The notes: a model not told the origin generated them from the sequence alone. Positions 9,607 through 18,776 are shown, counted from the stretch's first letter. The stretch is DNA of 64,000 bases from Streptomyces sp. NBC_00820 (GCF_036347055.1 NZ_CP108882.1:434001-498000), one strand, 5' to 3'. Made by a program: numbers and translations.

Positions 9607-9845
9607 TCAGCGACCAGGCCAGGGATGACAGCGGGCAAGGATCGCCCACTCCTCATCCGGCCGGCCCGGTACGAGACGGCCGTCCGTCTCCCACCGCAGG
9701 GCGAGTTCGGTGAAGGTCGGCGGCTCTTCGTCCTGGTGCGACCCTGTGCTCGGGTTCGACCTCGGTGCTGACCGGGTTGCGCTCCATCCGGCTCAACAGG
9801 TCGGTGAGGAAGACGCCGATGCCCCATGCCCTGTCGTGTCCGCGT
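9607..9845 (-). pseudogene. Relic of a conserved-looking hypothetical gene
   Basis: Two adjacent minus-strand frames both read like protein. The upstream one gives GIGVFLTDLLSRMERNPVST; the downstream one gives EPPTFTELALRWETDGRLVP and ends at a TGA at 9607. They join by a frameshift near 9735. The upstream frame has a stop near 9850 and no start codon. This suggests the C-terminal part of a truncated, frameshifted gene. Family not recognised. Confidence 0.35.
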
Positions 9846-9990
9846 CGGGCTCCTCATACACCCTTGTCCTGCCGCCGGGTAGGTCATCGGTGATGTCGCG
9901 CCTCGCCGCTTCCCCGGGCCACCACCACAGGGAGGGATCCGCCCGCCCACCCGTTCGGCAGCCCGACGCGCCTGCGAGCCGGGGCACCCC

Positions 9991-10004
9991 TAGCATGCTG
10001 ACTG
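9991..10004 (+). promoter_or_regulatory. Possible leaderless promoter of the PsiE gene
   Basis: TAGCAT at 9991-9996 fits the actinobacterial -10 pattern TANNNT. Transcription starting about 7 bases downstream would begin at the GTG at 10004, giving a leaderless mRNA starting 9 bases inside the annotated ATG. No good -35 is visible. Confidence 0.35.
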
Positions 10005-10531
10005 TGCGACCCATTCTCCCGAAGATCGAGGGCGGCCGGGTACAGGGCCTCCTGCAGCTCGTCGAGGACGGCATCCACCTCGTCGTCGCGGCGCTCCTCG
10101 TACTGCTCGCGGGGCTCCTGACCGTCGGGGTCGTCCACGACGTCATCAGGTCGATCCAGGGGCCGTACCACGAGGAGACGGTCGTTCTCTCCGCCCTGGA
10201 CAACAGCCTCGTGCTGTTCATCGTGGCCGAGCTGCTCCACACCGTCCGCCTCACCATCAGGAACCAGACCCTCGACGCGGAGCCGTTCCTCGTCGTCGGC
10301 CTGGTTGCCGGCATCCGCAAGGTGCTCATCGTGACGGCCGAGGCGGAGAAGTCCTTCCGGTGGAACGTCGAGGGGATCGAACTGCTCATCCTGGCGGGGT
10401 TGATCCTCGTGATGGCGACAGCGGCGTACGTGTGGCGGCGCTCGACGCGGCCGGGAGACTACCTCCCGCTCCAGGAGGCGCGGCGCTCCCCGCCGCCGGA
10501 GCCGTCACCGACCCCGGCGCGCGGGTCCTGA
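9995..10531 (+). CDS. Phosphate-starvation-inducible PsiE-like membrane protein
   Basis: 178-aa membrane protein with four predicted helices (about residues 27-50, 70-90, 100-118 and 130-150). It has the PsiE-family pattern of a long first helix, a DNSLVLFIVAELLHTVR segment and a proline-rich tail. PsiE is known only as induced by phosphate starvation; its biochemical role is unknown. Start is ATG 9995 or, if leaderless, GTG 10004. The 3' end overlaps the convergent FUSC gene by 27 bases, so each transcript runs antisense to the other's end. Confidence 0.8.
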   Translation: MLTVRPILPKIEGGRVQGLLQLVEDGIHLVVAALLVLLAGLLTVGVVHDVIRSIQGPYHEETVVLSALDNSLVLFIVAELLHTVRLTIRNQTLDAEPFLVVGLVAGIRKVLIVTAEAEKSFRWNVEGIELLILAGLILVMATAAYVWRRSTRPGDYLPLQEARRSPPPEPSPTPARGS

Positions 10532-12682
10532 TCCATCGCCTTCCGCAGCCGCGGCCGCCCGTACCCGCTGCTCCTCGCGAGCAGAGCCGACGTCCCGTTC
10601 CAGGGGTGTGCGGCTCACGGCCGTCGCGAGGTCCTCCAAGGCCCGTTTTTGCAGTTCCGCCTCACGCCGCACCACCGGGCTACGGTCCCCGGCGGCGGCG
10701 CCCTCCCACGCATGAAGCGCCTCCTCCACGCGCCCCCAGTCCGGATTTCTGTGCTCGCGCACGTCGACTGCCGCCTGCGCGGTGTCCGCCTCAAGGGCCT
10801 CGGCGAACCGCTCAGCCTCAGGGACGAAACGGCCGTCGGCCCGCGGGACGTGGCTCTCCATGAGCATCGCCGCCCGGCCGAACTCCTTGAGTGCCTCCTG
10901 CGCCTCCTGCGCCTCGCGCGATGTCAGACCCCTGGGGCGGACCGGTTCCTGTCTTGCCCGGTCGTACGCCTCCTGCCAGGCGGCACGTGCCTCCCTGCTC
11001 GCCAGCAGTGCCCGGCGCATGTCGGCGTGATGTTCCGGGGTCGGTTCGGCGTGGTTGCGGAGCACCGCGGCCGCGTAGTGGCCGTTGGCGGCGAGCCAGT
11101 CCGCAAGCCGGGACGGCAGCCGGGGCGTCTCCCACGCGGGGAACACCACGTAGGCCAGCATTGCCAGGGCCCCGCCGAGCAGGGTGAGCACCACCCGCTC
11201 CGGGACCGTCTGCTCCCATGTCTGGCCGCCCATGCCGAGCAGGAAGACGACGTACGCGGCAGTGAAGCACTGCGAGTAGGCGTAGCCGGTACGGATCAGC
11301 GTGTACGACAAGCCCGCCGAGACCACCGCCAGTGCGCCGAACACATGGGCGTCCGGGCCCAGGGCGCGCACCATCCCGCTGGCGAACGCGACCCCCGCAA
11401 GGGTCCCGGCGAGACGGGCCACCGCACGCGCGTACGTCCGGTGGAAGTCCGGCCGCATCACCATCACCGAGGCGACGGGCGCCCAGTAGCCGTGTCCCAG
11501 GGGCAGCCGGGCGGCGATCAGATAGCCGAGCGTGGCCACCGCCGCGAGGCGGACGGCGTGCCGGAACACGGGCGAGTCCCGGCGGAGCTCACGGCGGACC
11601 GCCCGGACGACGACCGGGACCAGCCGGAACATTGTCGGGCGCACCAGGAACTGGGCGCCCGCGGGGCCGGGCGGCGGGGGCGTCCTCGCGGAGGTGCCGC
11701 CGCTCCCGGCGACCTCCAACGCCTCGCCGAGCAGTTCCACGAGCCGCTCGGCGGCCTGCCGCGCGGGGCCCTCCAGTACCTCGTGCTCCTCGTCGACGCG
11801 CAGGACATCCGTGCTCCCGGGCCGCACCTCGGCGGGAGTGCCGCGGCGGATCGAACGGGCGGCCGCGTCCAGGACGTCGGCGGCCGCGTCGAGCAACTCC
11901 CGCGCGCGGTCCCGCCCGGGTCCCTCCGCCGGGGCGCCGACATCCGGGTCGGCGAGCGCGGCGACGACCGGCCGAATGCGCTCGGCGAGCCCCCGGGGGC
12001 CGTGGAGGACGGAGGGACGGGTGCGGGCCTGTGACGGCGTAACGGCGGCCGCGTCCCGGGCCGTCATCAACGGCTCCGGGTCGAACGGGGCGGTCGGGTC
12101 GTGCCGCAGCCGGCGGGCGTAGTCCGCCACGGCGGCCAGGGCGTCGGCGAGCGCGTCACGATGCGCCCCCCAACGGCGGATCGGGAACAGCAGGATCAGC
12201 ACGGCCTGCACCACGCCTCCGAGCGCGATGACCCCGGCGTGCTCCAGGGCTCGCCCGACGCTCGTGGGAAGGGTGATGGTCACCAGCATGCTGCCGACCG
12301 TCGTCGCTGCGACGATCCCAGCGGTCGATCCGACGGCCCACGCCATCCCCGCGGCAAAGGCCCATACGGCCAGCAGCGGGAGGAACGTCACGAGTCGCCC
12401 CGCCGCCAGGTAGCCCACGAAGGTGCTGAGCGCCAGACCCGCGCCCGCGCCGAGCGCGATCACCTTGCGTGGACGCCAGGTGCGCTGGAAGGTGGCCCCA
12501 CCCGCGGAGTAGGCACCGAGGGCGGCGGACGCGGCATACGCAGGGGAGACCAGCCACAGCGCCGACCCGATGACGATCGCCACCCCAGCAGCCGTGCGCA
12601 ACGCGAGCAGAGGCTCCAGCCGCGTCTCCTCGATCGTGAGCCCGGATCGCACGACCTCCCCGAAGGCCCGCAGCCACGTCAC
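10505..12682 (-). CDS. FUSC-family membrane protein (putative exporter)
   Basis: 725-aa protein with two membrane bundles, about residues 25-165 and 385-530, separated by a long charged cytoplasmic region rich in Ala, Arg and Glu. It ends in a helical cytoplasmic tail. This duplicated bundle is typical of the FUSC/YccS/AaeB superfamily, proposed to export aromatic acids or other small molecules. The GTG at 12682 is preferred: a TAGGCT element at 12690-12695 ends 7 bases upstream, the pattern of a leaderless actinobacterial gene. The open frame upstream to 12829 is Arg/Pro-rich and unlikely to be coding. It overlaps PsiE at its 3' end. Confidence 0.82.
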   Translation of the reverse strand: MTWLRAFGEVVRSGLTIEETRLEPLLALRTAAGVAIVIGSALWLVSPAYAASAALGAYSAGGATFQRTWRPRKVIALGAGAGLALSTFVGYLAAGRLVTFLPLLAVWAFAAGMAWAVGSTAGIVAATTVGSMLVTITLPTSVGRALEHAGVIALGGVVQAVLILLFPIRRWGAHRDALADALAAVADYARRLRHDPTAPFDPEPLMTARDAAAVTPSQARTRPSVLHGPRGLAERIRPVVAALADPDVGAPAEGPGRDRARELLDAAADVLDAAARSIRRGTPAEVRPGSTDVLRVDEEHEVLEGPARQAAERLVELLGEALEVAGSGGTSARTPPPPGPAGAQFLVRPTMFRLVPVVVRAVRRELRRDSPVFRHAVRLAAVATLGYLIAARLPLGHGYWAPVASVMVMRPDFHRTYARAVARLAGTLAGVAFASGMVRALGPDAHVFGALAVVSAGLSYTLIRTGYAYSQCFTAAYVVFLLGMGGQTWEQTVPERVVLTLLGGALAMLAYVVFPAWETPRLPSRLADWLAANGHYAAAVLRNHAEPTPEHHADMRRALLASREARAAWQEAYDRARQEPVRPRGLTSREAQEAQEALKEFGRAAMLMESHVPRADGRFVPEAERFAEALEADTAQAAVDVREHRNPDWGRVEEALHAWEGAAAGDRSPVVRREAELQKRALEDLATAVSRTPLERDVGSAREEQRVRAAAAAEGDGSGPARRGR

Positions 12683-12689
12683 GGGTGTG

Positions 12690-12695
12690 AGCCTA
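12690..12695 (-). promoter_or_regulatory. -10 element of a probable leaderless promoter (FUSC gene)
   Basis: TAGGCT on the minus strand is followed by 7 bases and the GTG start at 12682. No Shine-Dalgarno site is present, which supports leaderless translation. Confidence 0.5.
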
Positions 12696-13464
12696 GCCGG
12701 AACGCCCTGCCGGGTCGCGTCGGCCGCGCCGCCGCCTCCTGGCTGCGCTGCGCTCGGCGGGCGTGCGACCCCGGCCGACCTGCACTCACAAACCGGCACC
12801 CTCGCGTGCGGGGCAATCGATGACCGCACCCCAACCCCGCCTGTTCACCCCCAGCGGCCGCGGCTCGTCGTCGTTCTCATGGCCGATCCGGGATGGCCGG
12901 CGGAGGTTGCGAAGCGACTGAAGCAGGGTGACGGACCTGCCCTACTGGGACAACTCCCGCCCCCGCCATTGCCATGATCGGGTCGCCGGAGCACATCGCG
13001 CTGATGTCGCTGCCCATGCTTGGCCTGATGCGCGCCGCCCACCGGCTGAGGGGAGCGGCCCTCGGTGTGATCGGAGCGCTGATCCCGGAGTCCGGCAACG
13101 CCCTGTTGCCGTCATGACCGTGATGATCCATCGCCAGCTAACAGCGCCAGGCGGTCCAGAGCCCGCGCTGCAGCGCCACGTCCACGTCGAACTCGTCTGC
13201 GGTGGAGCGCAACGCCCCACGCGCGCTGGGCAAACAGCCCTTGGGGCGGCTGACGCACCTGGTCGGTGAGCCGGCCGCTGGAGCAGACCGTCGTGCGGCT
13301 TGCGTGCATCCGCAGGATCCCCGACCGGCTGGTGTCGTCAGCCGATCCCGAAGCCCGACCTGTCCGCAAGGGCAAGCCCCAGCACCCCAGGCTGATCGGC
13401 CCACATCCCGGGTGCCGGAGAGTTCAGATTGTGGCGGCTCGACCTCGCGGGGATCATCGAAGGC
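12696..13464. other. Gene-poor stretch with one small ORF
   Basis: No recognisable gene lies between the FUSC start and the second SpoIIE phosphatase. A 47-codon plus-strand ORF (ATG 12974 to TGA 13117) encodes a mildly hydrophobic peptide starting MIGSPEHIALMSLPML. It lacks a ribosome site and may be a fragment or chance. Codon bias in the rest is not clearly coding in any frame. Confidence 0.4.
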
Positions 13465-14658
13465 ATGGACAGGAACATGTCCGTCAGGTCCGGGGAGCGG
13501 CTGCTGGAGGAACTGGTCAGAGCAGCCCAGCTGGCATCACCTGCGGAACTGCCCGTGGTCCTGAACCGGTATGCCGAGGCCATGGATCTGGGCAGGGCCG
13601 TTATCTATCTGGTGGACATCCAGCAAAGACTGCTGGTGCCGCTTGTCGAAGGCGAGCCGGAACTGGAGCTCGACACTTCGCTGGCCGGATGGGCCTACCG
13701 CACCGACTCTCTCCGAGTGGAAGAAGGCTCCTCCGGCGGGCTGACCGTATGGCTGCCCCTGGCCGACGGAGCGGAGCGGCTGGGTGTCGTGGAGCTGGAC
13801 ATGAGCACCCTGGACGGGCTCAAGCTACGGCGCTGTCGAACGACGGCGCTGCTCCTGGCACTGATCATCACATCCAAGCGCACCTACAGCGACACCATCG
13901 CACAGCGCATGCGTACCAGGCCGATGCACCTGCCCACGGAGATGGTGAGGGCTTTTCTCCCTCCCCGGTCGATCGGCACCGGGCGGGTCGTTTCGACGGC
14001 GGTTCTGGAGCCTGCGTACGAACTGGGTGGTGACGCTTTCGACCACGCGTTCACCGAGGACGTTCTGCACGCCACAATCCTTGACGGCATGGGGCACAAC
14101 CTGGCGTCCGGACTTGCCACCTCTGTGGCCATGGCAGGCTGCCGTAACGCCCGGCGCAGCGGGGCAGACCTCAACGAACTCGCGGGCACCGTGGACGAGG
14201 CGCTGGCGAAGTGGCTTCCGGAGCAGTTCTGCACAGGTGTCTTCACCCATTTGCACATGCCCACCGGTGTGCTGCGCTGGTGCAACTGCGGCCACCCGCC
14301 TCCGTTGCTCATCCGTCGCCACCGCCTGCTCCACCATGCCTTGGAGCGGCCTCCTGAGCCTCCGTTGGGTCTGCCCGCCAGTCTCGCCGGGACCGCCCGT
14401 CAGGTGCACGAGGTCAGCCTCGAACCCGGTGACCGAATACTGCTCTACTCAGACGGCGTCGTGGAGTCACGCGACGAGGCAGGCGAAGAGTTCGGCCTGG
14501 AGCGCTTCACCGACTACATCATCCGGTCGACCGCAGCGGGGCAGAGCGCCCCGGAAGTGCTGCGCCTGCTCATCCATGCCATCCTCGAGCATCGGCACAA
14601 CAAACTCAGCGACGACGCCACGATTTTGATGTTCGAATGGCAGCCCCCTGATCCGTGA
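13465..14658 (+). CDS. GAF-SpoIIE (PP2C-type) serine phosphatase
   Basis: 397-aa soluble protein. Residues about 5-150 form a GAF-like sensory domain; residues about 185-390 form a SpoIIE/RsbU-type PP2C phosphatase with GGDAFDH, LDGMGHN and LSDDATIL metal-binding motifs, so the active site looks intact. Expected role is dephosphorylation of an anti-anti-sigma factor in a partner-switching cascade; no partner is adjacent. The ATG at 13465 is a tentative start. A TTG at 13429, preceded by GGAGAG at 13418-13423, and an ATG at 13477 are alternatives. Unlike the phosphatase at 832-3252 it has no PAS or ATPase domain. Confidence 0.85.
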   Translation: MDRNMSVRSGERLLEELVRAAQLASPAELPVVLNRYAEAMDLGRAVIYLVDIQQRLLVPLVEGEPELELDTSLAGWAYRTDSLRVEEGSSGGLTVWLPLADGAERLGVVELDMSTLDGLKLRRCRTTALLLALIITSKRTYSDTIAQRMRTRPMHLPTEMVRAFLPPRSIGTGRVVSTAVLEPAYELGGDAFDHAFTEDVLHATILDGMGHNLASGLATSVAMAGCRNARRSGADLNELAGTVDEALAKWLPEQFCTGVFTHLHMPTGVLRWCNCGHPPPLLIRRHRLLHHALERPPEPPLGLPASLAGTARQVHEVSLEPGDRILLYSDGVVESRDEAGEEFGLERFTDYIIRSTAAGQSAPEVLRLLIHAILEHRHNKLSDDATILMFEWQPPDP

Positions 14659-15203
14659 CCGCAAGAGCCGGAGGGCGCAGCGGTGGCGCCGGCACTGCGA
14701 GGACGCAGACGATGACGTCGGTGGTTGCCGAACGTAGCTCAGTCTCCGGGAAGCGGCGGGTATGGCCGCACATCTGCAGCGCCATATCCGCGCATGCAGG
14801 GGTCCCAGGCGACGGGCTGCAGCTCTTTGGCCGCAGCGGCGGCCTGTTTATCGGCGGATGCTGCCGGAGGCTTGGGTTCTACAGTGGCCAGCCGCAGCTA
14901 CACCGTCTCGTAGCCGGCCACGGTGTCCGGCTGGAACCGGTCCACGACGCTCTTGCGGCATTGCGCCGGGTTGAGATCCCCCACGGCCTCCAGTGCTTCC
15001 GGCAGTTCGTCGGGCGCCTGGCGGATCAGGCCGGTCACTCCGTCGTTCAGCCGGGGCATGGCGGTGTCCGAGGATGGTGAACTGGTCAAACTGTCCTACT
15101 GCCAATGCGGCGCCAACCTGGACCAGGACGTTCAGGCAGCGAAGGGGGAACCCGAGAGCTGACTTCCGCGATGGGCACGAACCGGGGAGGAGCCAGCCGT
15201 TCG
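14659..15203. other. Stretch with one uncertain small gene
   Basis: Apart from the small minus-strand ORF at 14898-15059 and its possible continuation to 14739, nothing convincing is seen on either strand. Confidence 0.4.
14898..15059 (-). CDS. Small hypothetical protein, possibly truncated by a TAG
   Basis: A 53-aa acidic peptide starting MPRLNDGVTGLIRQAPDELP and ending ..PDTVAGYETV at a TAG (14898-14900). A TTG at 15089 in frame is an alternative start. After the TAG the same frame continues for about 52 more protein-like codons, with VEPKPP, an Ala/Lys-rich helix and ADVRPYPPLPGD, to a TGA at 14739-14741. This suggests an original protein of about 105-115 aa with a nonsense mutation. Family not recognised. 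Confidence 0.35.
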   Translation of the reverse strand: MPRLNDGVTGLIRQAPDELPEALEAVGDLNPAQCRKSVVDRFQPDTVAGYETV

Positions 15204-17018
15204 TCAGGCGAGCCATGCGGACTCCTTGTGACGTATGCGTGGGGAGGCGTCCGAGCCGCCCCCGGCAGCGGACGTGCCCGTGGTGCCGGGTGCGGCCGAG
15301 TACCCCAGGTGCCGGTGCACGAAGTGGATGGCCATCGCGCCCTCACCGGCCGCCGAGGCCACCCGCTTCACCGAGCCGCTACGGACGTCCCCTGCCGCGA
15401 AGACCCCGGGCAGGCTGGTCTCCAGGGTCATGCACGAGCGCCCGCGGCCGTGCCACACCTCGGGGTAGGCGCAGGCTTCCTGGGCCTCCGGGCCGGTGAG
15501 GACGAAGCCGCGGGAGTCGAGGGCGACGATGCCGGCGAGCCACTCGGTGTGGGGGTCGGCGCCGGTGAAGACGAACAGGCCCCGTACCGCGAGTCGGCGG
15601 TGCCCGCCCGTGCGGTTGTCGACCACGTCGAGCTCCTCCAGCACCTCCTCGCCGATGACCTCGGTGACCTCGGTGTGCAGCATGACCTCCACCCGCGGAT
15701 GGCGCTCGACCTGGTCGACCAGGTAGCGGGACATGCTGGCCTCGAGGCTGGGTCCTCGGACGAGCAGGTACACCTTCGGCGCGTACCCGGCGAGGAACAG
15801 CACCGCCTGGCCCGCCGAATTGCCTCCGCCGACGACGGCCACCGGGTCGGTGCGGCACTGCTGGGCCTCGTAGACGGACGCCGAGTAGTGGACGCTCGTT
15901 CCCTCCAGGCGTTCGATGCCGGGAACCTGGAGCCGGCGGTAGCGGGCCCCCGTGGCCAGGACGACGGCGCGGGCGGCGATCTCGCTGCCGTCGGCGAACG
16001 TCACCGCGTAATGGTCCTCGTCCTCGGGACGGAGACCGGTCACCTCCACCGGAATGCTGATTCCGGCGCCGAACTTGTCGGCCTGCAGCACGGCGCGTTC
16101 GGTGAGTTCGGCGCCGGAGATGCCGGCGGGGAAGCCGAGCAGATTCTCGATGCGGGACGACGTGCCGGCCTGGCCGCCGGTGGCCATCGCCTCCACCACG
16201 GTGGTGCTCAGGCCCTCGGAGGCCGCGTACACCGCGGCAGCGAGTCCGGCGGGTCCGGAGCCGACGATCAGGACGTCGCCGTGACGGTTTCCGGCGGGCA
16301 GTGACGGCAGGCCGATGAGCCGGGCCAGTTCCGCGTTGCTGGGGTTGCGCAAGAGGGTGGTGTCCCGCCAGATGACGAGCGGTGTCTCCTCCGGGCCGAC
16401 GCCGAAGCGGCGCAGCAGGTCCTCGGCCTCCTTGTCGGTCTCCAGGTCGATCCAGCGGTGCGGCAGCCGGTTGCGGACGGCGAACTCACGCAGCCGCCTG
16501 GTGTCGGGCGAGTAGCGCGAGCCGATGATGCGGAAGCCGGCGCCCTGTTCGACGAGCAGCGCGCGACGGCCCAGACAGGCGCGCAGCACGACGTCCCCGA
16601 TGGTGGAGTCCTGGGACACCAGGTGGCGCAACTGGTCCAAGGAGACGACGAGGACCTCGCCCGGCTCCCTGACGACTGCGGTGTAGAAGGCCACCTGTCC
16701 GTGCAGCAGCCCGAGTTCGCCGATGAAGCGACCGGGGCCGTGCACGCGCAGCACGTGCTCCTCGGGAGTGCCGTAGTCCTCGACCACGGCGACGGTACCG
16801 CTGAGGACGACGAAGAGCGTCTCGCAGCGCTCCCCCTCCCGGATCAGCACGTCGTTCGCAGCCGTGCTCCGGCGTTGCCCGTGCTCCGCCAGACGTTCCG
16901 TCTGGTCCTCCGTAAGGCGCGGATACGCGCCGTAGATGTCCGGGGTCTCCCAGAACACGGCCTCGTCCGCTTCCTCCGGCACCGGTTCTTCGCCCGGCAG
17001 CGGCTGGTCGCCGGACAT
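15204..17018 (-). CDS. Cyclic-nucleotide-binding / thioredoxin-reductase-like flavoprotein fusion
   Basis: 604-aa protein. Residues about 35-150 form a Crp-type cyclic-nucleotide-binding domain (GRFIGELGLLHG). About 155-235 is a thioredoxin-fold-like linker (RIIGSRYSPDTRRL) without cysteines. About 245-580 is a thioredoxin-reductase-type flavoprotein: FAD motif GSGPAGLAAAVYA, NADPH motif VVGGGNSAGQ, second FAD motif LPGVFAAGDVRSG. The region where classical TrxB has CATC reads SASVYEAQQC, so the redox dithiol is missing. It may instead pass electrons from NADPH to another acceptor. The ATG at 17018 overlaps the upstream TGA (TGATG). It is last in the operon with the UBP zinc finger and thioredoxin. 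The first 12 residues of the longer frame lie inside the upstream gene. Confidence 0.88.
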   Translation of the reverse strand: MSGDQPLPGEEPVPEEADEAVFWETPDIYGAYPRLTEDQTERLAEHGQRRSTAANDVLIREGERCETLFVVLSGTVAVVEDYGTPEEHVLRVHGPGRFIGELGLLHGQVAFYTAVVREPGEVLVVSLDQLRHLVSQDSTIGDVVLRACLGRRALLVEQGAGFRIIGSRYSPDTRRLREFAVRNRLPHRWIDLETDKEAEDLLRRFGVGPEETPLVIWRDTTLLRNPSNAELARLIGLPSLPAGNRHGDVLIVGSGPAGLAAAVYAASEGLSTTVVEAMATGGQAGTSSRIENLLGFPAGISGAELTERAVLQADKFGAGISIPVEVTGLRPEDEDHYAVTFADGSEIAARAVVLATGARYRRLQVPGIERLEGTSVHYSASVYEAQQCRTDPVAVVGGGNSAGQAVLFLAGYAPKVYLLVRGPSLEASMSRYLVDQVERHPRVEVMLHTEVTEVIGEEVLEELDVVDNRTGGHRRLAVRGLFVFTGADPHTEWLAGIVALDSRGFVLTGPEAQEACAYPEVWHGRGRSCMTLETSLPGVFAAGDVRSGSVKRVASAAGEGAMAIHFVHRHLGYSAAPGTTGTSAAGGGSDASPRIRHKESAWLA

Positions 17019-17281
17019 CAGACGAACGCCTCGTGGACGTAGCACCAGCGCCATTCCTCGCCGGGCTGGAACGACTGCACGATCGGATGGGCGTCGGCAG
17101 CCGCGTGCTTACGCGCGTGCTTGTTCGGCGAGGAGTCACAGCAGCCGACGTGCCCGCAGGTCAGGCAGAGCCTCAGGTGGACCCACGGGGAGCCGAGCAG
17201 CAGACACTCCTGACACCCTTCCGGGGTCAGCGGCTGGACCGGCCGGACAAGCGCGAGGTGAGGGTCTGCGTGCAGGGTCAT
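17018..17281 (-). CDS. UBP-type zinc finger protein
   Basis: 87-aa single-domain protein with the ZnF-UBP metal ligands: CQEC, CLTCGHVGCCDSS, and histidines in NKHARKHAAADAHP, ending WCYVHEAFV. In eukaryotes this domain binds the free ubiquitin C-terminus; bacterial single-domain copies are common in actinomycetes, with unknown ligand. The ATG at 17281 follows AAGGTGA, which itself contains the stop of the thioredoxin gene, so translation is probably coupled. Its stop overlaps the flavoprotein start. Confidence 0.85.
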   Translation of the reverse strand: MTLHADPHLALVRPVQPLTPEGCQECLLLGSPWVHLRLCLTCGHVGCCDSSPNKHARKHAAADAHPIVQSFQPGEEWRWCYVHEAFV

Positions 17282-17286
17282 CCGGA

Positions 17287-17724
17287 TCACCTTTCCCGGG
17301 CCGCTATCGACTGTTCGACCCACTGGCGCAGAGCGGGGGCGGGCGCCGCACCCGCCTGCCGGGCTACCGTCCGGCCCCGGTCGAGGACGAGCAGTGTCGG
17401 TACCGCCTGGACCTCGAAACGCTGCGACAGCCGCGGGTTCTTGTCGACGTCGACCTTGACGAGTCTGATTCGGCCCGCGAGATCGGAGGCGACCCTCTCG
17501 AGCGCGGGGCTGACCATGCGGCAGGGGCCGCACCAGGTGGCCCACAGGTCCACCACTACGGGGACGTCGGCCCGCTCGGCGACCTCGATGAAGTCGTCGT
17601 CGCCCGCGTCCACCATCCACGGTAGGGGCTGCTTGCAGTGGCCGCACTCGGGGCGGCCCTCCGCGGCCACGGGTACCCGGTTGGTGCGCCCGCAGTTCGG
17701 ACAACTGACGGTCGTCGCCTGCAT
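17287..17724 (-). CDS. trxC: Thioredoxin with N-terminal zinc ribbon (Trx2 type)
   Basis: 145-aa protein. The N-terminal zinc ribbon has two pairs (CPNCG at about 8-12, CGHCK at about 27-31). The thioredoxin domain carries the active site WATWCGPCRM (about 62-71) and the cis-proline in VPTLLV. It matches bacterial thioredoxin 2, a cytosolic disulfide reductase made under oxidative stress. It is the first gene of a three-gene operon; the flavoprotein downstream resembles its reductase but lacks the dithiol. The ATG at 17724 abuts the MFS relic on the other strand. Confidence 0.92.
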   Translation of the reverse strand: MQATTVSCPNCGRTNRVPVAAEGRPECGHCKQPLPWMVDAGDDDFIEVAERADVPVVVDLWATWCGPCRMVSPALERVASDLAGRIRLVKVDVDKNPRLSQRFEVQAVPTLLVLDRGRTVARQAGAAPAPALRQWVEQSIAARER

Positions 17725-17729
17725 CGTGC

Positions 17730-18349
17730 AGCAGGTTCGTCCTGCGCCCCGGCGGCCGGCGGACGTTCGGCGCGGCCGGCGCGCTGGGCGCCTTCGCCTT
17801 CGCGATCCTCGGCCCGATCTCCTCCCTCGGGGCGAGCGTGCTCCATGGCACCCTGCACACCGACTCGCACCTCGTGGTCGGCCTGGCGGCCTTCCTCATG
17901 TTCGGTTCCGCGGCGGCCGTCCAGCTGGTGCTGGGTCGCCTTCCACTGCCCCGGCTCCTGACCGTGGGGGCAGTGGTCTTCCCGGTCGGCCTGGTCCTGT
18001 GCGCCGTCGCCCTGTACACCCGGCGCTCTGGCTCTACCTGGTCGCCGTGTCCCTGTCAGGAGGCGGCTCTGGGCTGCTGTTCAAGGGAGGCGTCGAACGT
18101 GCCGTCTCAGTGGCCGAGCCCGCCTCACGCGCGGGGGTCCTCGCCGTGTTCTTCGTCGTCGCGTACCTGGGGAGGGGCCTGCCGTCCGTCCTGTTCAGCA
18201 TCGCCCTGCGGCATTTCGCCGTGCAGACCGCGATGATCGGTTTCGCGGCTGTCCTCTCCTGCGGCGCCATCGTGTCGGTCGCCGTCGCGTTGCGCGACCG
18301 CGCACCCGGTCCCGGCGAGCTCTCGGCGCAGTCCGCTCGCCCCTCCTGA
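17730..18349 (+). pseudogene. MFS transporter relic, N-terminally truncated and frameshifted
   Basis: Hydrophobic MFS-like helices are spread over two frames. About 17730-18020 reads GAFAFAILGPISSLGASVLH and VVGLAAFLMFGSAAAVQLVL; about 18020-18349 reads LYLVAVSLSGGGSGLLFKGG and ends at a TGA at 18349. The frames meet near 18020. The N-terminal half, with the first membrane helices, is absent because the trxC start lies directly upstream. A working transporter is impossible as read. Confidence 0.75.
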
Positions 18350-18450
18350 CCTCCCTGCGGCCCACGCGACACCGGTTGTCTGGGGGCGCGGACCTGGGCA
18401 CTCGGTGCGGGCGCGCGTGACATGGATCCGCGGCGGACGGGAGGCCCGAG

Positions 18451-18776
18451 ATGTCTGCGGTATCGGCCAGAACGATCGCGCTCCCCTCCGGTGAGGAGAT
18501 CGCGGCGCTCGGGCAGGGCACCTGGTACCTGGGCGAGGACCCGGCCCGGCGTGAGCAGGAGATGGCCGCGCTGCGGCTGGGCGTGGACCTGGGCATGACC
18601 GTCGTCGACACGGCGGAGATGTACGGCGACGGCGCGGCCGAGGAGCTCATCGGGGAGGCCCTGCGGGGACGCCGGGAGGAGGTCTTCCTCGTCAGCAAGG
18701 TGCTGCCCGGCCACGCCGACCGGAAGGGCACCGTCGCCGCCTGCGAGGGCAGCCTGCGGCGGCTCCGTGCGGAACG
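18451..18776 (+). pseudogene. Aldo/keto reductase, N-terminal fragment
   Basis: The first about 108 residues of an aldo/keto reductase are intact: [14 protein letters not shown], and [19 protein letters not shown] with the catalytic Asp and Tyr, then [10 protein letters not shown]. Similarity stops at LRRLRAE, about residue 108 of an expected 280 or so. The DNA then switches at about 18776 to the reverse strand of a uvrA-like fragment. The ATG at 18451 has GGGAGG upstream. The remaining peptide lacks most of the TIM barrel. Confidence 0.8.
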
